Origin: Zelopaecilomyces penicillatus
Taxonomy: Eukaryota > Ascomycota > Sordariomycetes > Hypocreales > Pseudodiploosporaceae
DNA: 64,000 bases
NCBI GenBank assembly: GCA_005765155.1
Contig: VCCP01000005.1
Location: 1,860,001 to 1,924,000, forward strand
Direction: 5' to 3'
The first letter of the stretch is position 1. Every line of letters starts with the position of its first letter. Below the pieces are notes generated by a model. It had not been told where the DNA came from and did no database searches. It saw only the letters and a list, made by a program, of their open reading frames with translations. Below are positions 62,307-64,000 of the stretch, piece by piece. Made by a program: the position numbers and the translations under genes.

Positions 62307-64000
62307 TATAATATATTTATTAATTTTTTAAATAAATAATAAAAATATTAAATTAAAGAAATAATAAAATAAAGAATAAATTATAATAAAATACTATATA
62401 TTTATAATTTAATCAATAGAAACTTTAAAAGCTTAATATATTTAATTATAATTTAAAAAGGTTATTTAAAGAGTTAATTAAAATTAAATATCTTAATTTA
62501 TATTTTAAAATATAAAATATAATATAAATAATACTTATAAAGATTAAATTATTTTTTAATAATATAATATTAAGATATTATAAAATTAAAAATATTAGAA
62601 TAATTATATTAATTTATATATTTAATAAAATATTTTATAAAGTAAATAATTAAGTATATTATAAATAATATAATTAATAAATAAATTAAATAAAATTAAG
62701 ATTTAATAGTTTTATTTTTAATAATAATTAAATAAATACTTAAGATTAATTAAGATATATATTATTTTATAATAGATTAAATTAATAAATATTAAATTTC
62801 TATAATATATTTTATTTAAGCTTTAATAATAATATCTATTAAATAAAGAATTAATATTATTATTAAATTAAAGAAAATATATAATTTATATAATATTATA
62901 AATAAATATTTAAATATTAAATATAAAATAATTATATTTATTATTAAAATAAAGATAATAAATATATTAATATTAATATTAAAGATAAGAGAATTAGAAA
63001 ATAAAAATAATTAAGTATTAAATTATATTTAAGTTTATTATATATAGTTTTAATAAAAGCTATTATATATTAAATAATATTAATAAAGCCTTTTTTAATT
63101 CTTTTTATAAACTATTCTTAATATTTATTATTATAAAGAATCCTTTATTTTAATATATTTTTTCTTTTAAATTATTTATTTTATTATTTAATTATATAAT
63201 TAAAAAAGAAAAGAATATATAAAAGGATTATTTAAAGTAAAATATATATTTTAAAATAAGATCTTTATATATATAATATATATTTATAAATAATTATTTA
63301 ATATTATTCTTTTTAAATAAATTTATTTAATTATTAAATTAATTAAAAAATATAAAAAAAAAATATAAAAAGAAAATATAAAAAGAAAATATTTAAAAAA
63401 AATATAATTAACATATATCTTTAATATTAATAGATTTAAATAATTAAAATATATTAGAAATTAATAATAAAAGATTAATAGAATATAATTAAATTATCAA
63501 ATATTATTAATAAAATAAACTTTAATTTTTATATTATAAATTATATTAATAAAAATTAAATATATATTTATTTTATAAATAATATAAATTAATAAAATAT
63601 TAAAAATTAAATATATTATTAAAAATAAAATTTATTAATATATATAATATTAATATTTAAATAATAAAGATAATATTAATAATTTAAATTATTTATAATA
63701 TATTAATATCTTTTAAAATATAAATTAATTTATAAATTAATTTATAACTCTTTTTATTATAATATATAATAATTCTTAAAAATAAAAAAAAACTCTTAAT
63801 AAATTATACTTATTTTAATTATTATAATCTAATCTATATTTTATAAAAAAGAATATATTATTTTATATTATTTAATATTAAAAGATAATTTAATTATAGA
63901 TTATATTTATATATTAAATATATTAAATATATTATTTATAATAAATTATATTTAAAAAAATTATATATTTAAATTATAAAGATATTAATATAAATAAAGA
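62305..64000. other. unassigned AT-rich sequence to the window end
   Basis: Very AT-rich and repetitive (aaaaatataaaaagaaaatat near 63,355-63,400). No protein remnant or repeat partner found. The block continues past the window edge. Confidence 0.5.

Larger units (their letters stand above)
15655..64000. other. 48-kb AT-rich, RIP-degraded transposon block
   Basis: By eye, most lines hold only about 5-20% G+C. Surviving C is almost always followed by T or C (ct, cct, gct), and surviving G is almost always preceded by A or G; CpA, TpG and CpG are rare. That is the expected end state of RIP, which converts CpA to TpA on both strands. The only frame above 60 codons (40299-40481, minus) lies antisense inside a dead retrotransposon. 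Recognisable remains are Ty3/Gypsy elements on both strands, several nested. A mitochondrial origin is unlikely, since no mitochondrial gene is seen and the block is continuous with nuclear genes. Stretches not itemised separately hold nothing I can identify. Confidence 0.9.

Noticed and set aside
15655..64000. Mitochondrial DNA insertion or assembly chimera
   Set aside because: No mitochondrial genes are readable, and the content is nuclear Gypsy elements with RIP signature and a verifiable nested insertion.

Overview
The window comes from a filamentous ascomycete. The evidence is short GT-AG introns, a fungal cell-wall and sphingolipid gene set, and an AT block carrying the C-to-T/G-to-A signature of repeat-induced point mutation (RIP). 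The FKS1 protein and intron style suggest Sordariomycetes, perhaps Hypocreales, but this is not proven.

Region 1 (about 1-14,500) is ordinary euchromatin with four genes. A plus-strand gene (726-2174) encodes a probable NYN/PIN-like RNase-fold protein. It converges on three minus-strand genes: a secreted GH17 beta-1,3-glucan-active enzyme of the Scw4/Scw11 type (2497-3972), the LCB1 subunit of serine palmitoyltransferase (4916-6763, four exons), and FKS1, the catalytic subunit of 1,3-beta-glucan synthase (7289-13248, three exons, 1948 residues). FKS1 makes the wall polymer that GH17 enzymes remodel. LCB1 starts sphingolipid synthesis, which supports the membrane where Fks1 works. The grouping need not be functional.

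Region 2 (about 14,500-15,655) is a gene-free transition rich in CTAGGTA/TACCTAG motifs.

Region 3 (15,655-64,000, three quarters of the window) is an extremely AT-rich block with essentially no open frames. It is a graveyard of nested Ty3/Gypsy elements wrecked by RIP. I could read these by eye: (a) a complete 7,485-bp chromovirus (34,276-41,760) with 457-bp LTRs, a 5-bp target duplication GCTAG, and recognisable gag, protease, RT, RNase H, integrase and chromodomain remains; (b) an older 5'-truncated inverted copy of the same family (25,842-30,870), inserted in the chromodomain of (c) another plus-strand Gypsy remnant (RT near 23.4 kb, integrase near 25.2 kb); (d) an outer element whose short LTR was split by the chromovirus (34,114-48,455; RT near 44.2 kb); (e) a minus-strand Gypsy RT near 53 kb; (f) a 1.85-kb LINE-like repeat in opposite orientations at 15,964-17,813 and 60,427-62,304, the latter with a (TAA)12 tail.

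Inside the block sits one island of much more normal composition (about 30,871-31,380). It carries six copies of an 18-nt palindromic unit whose two arms change together, just upstream of a TATA box. This is the least explained feature of the window.
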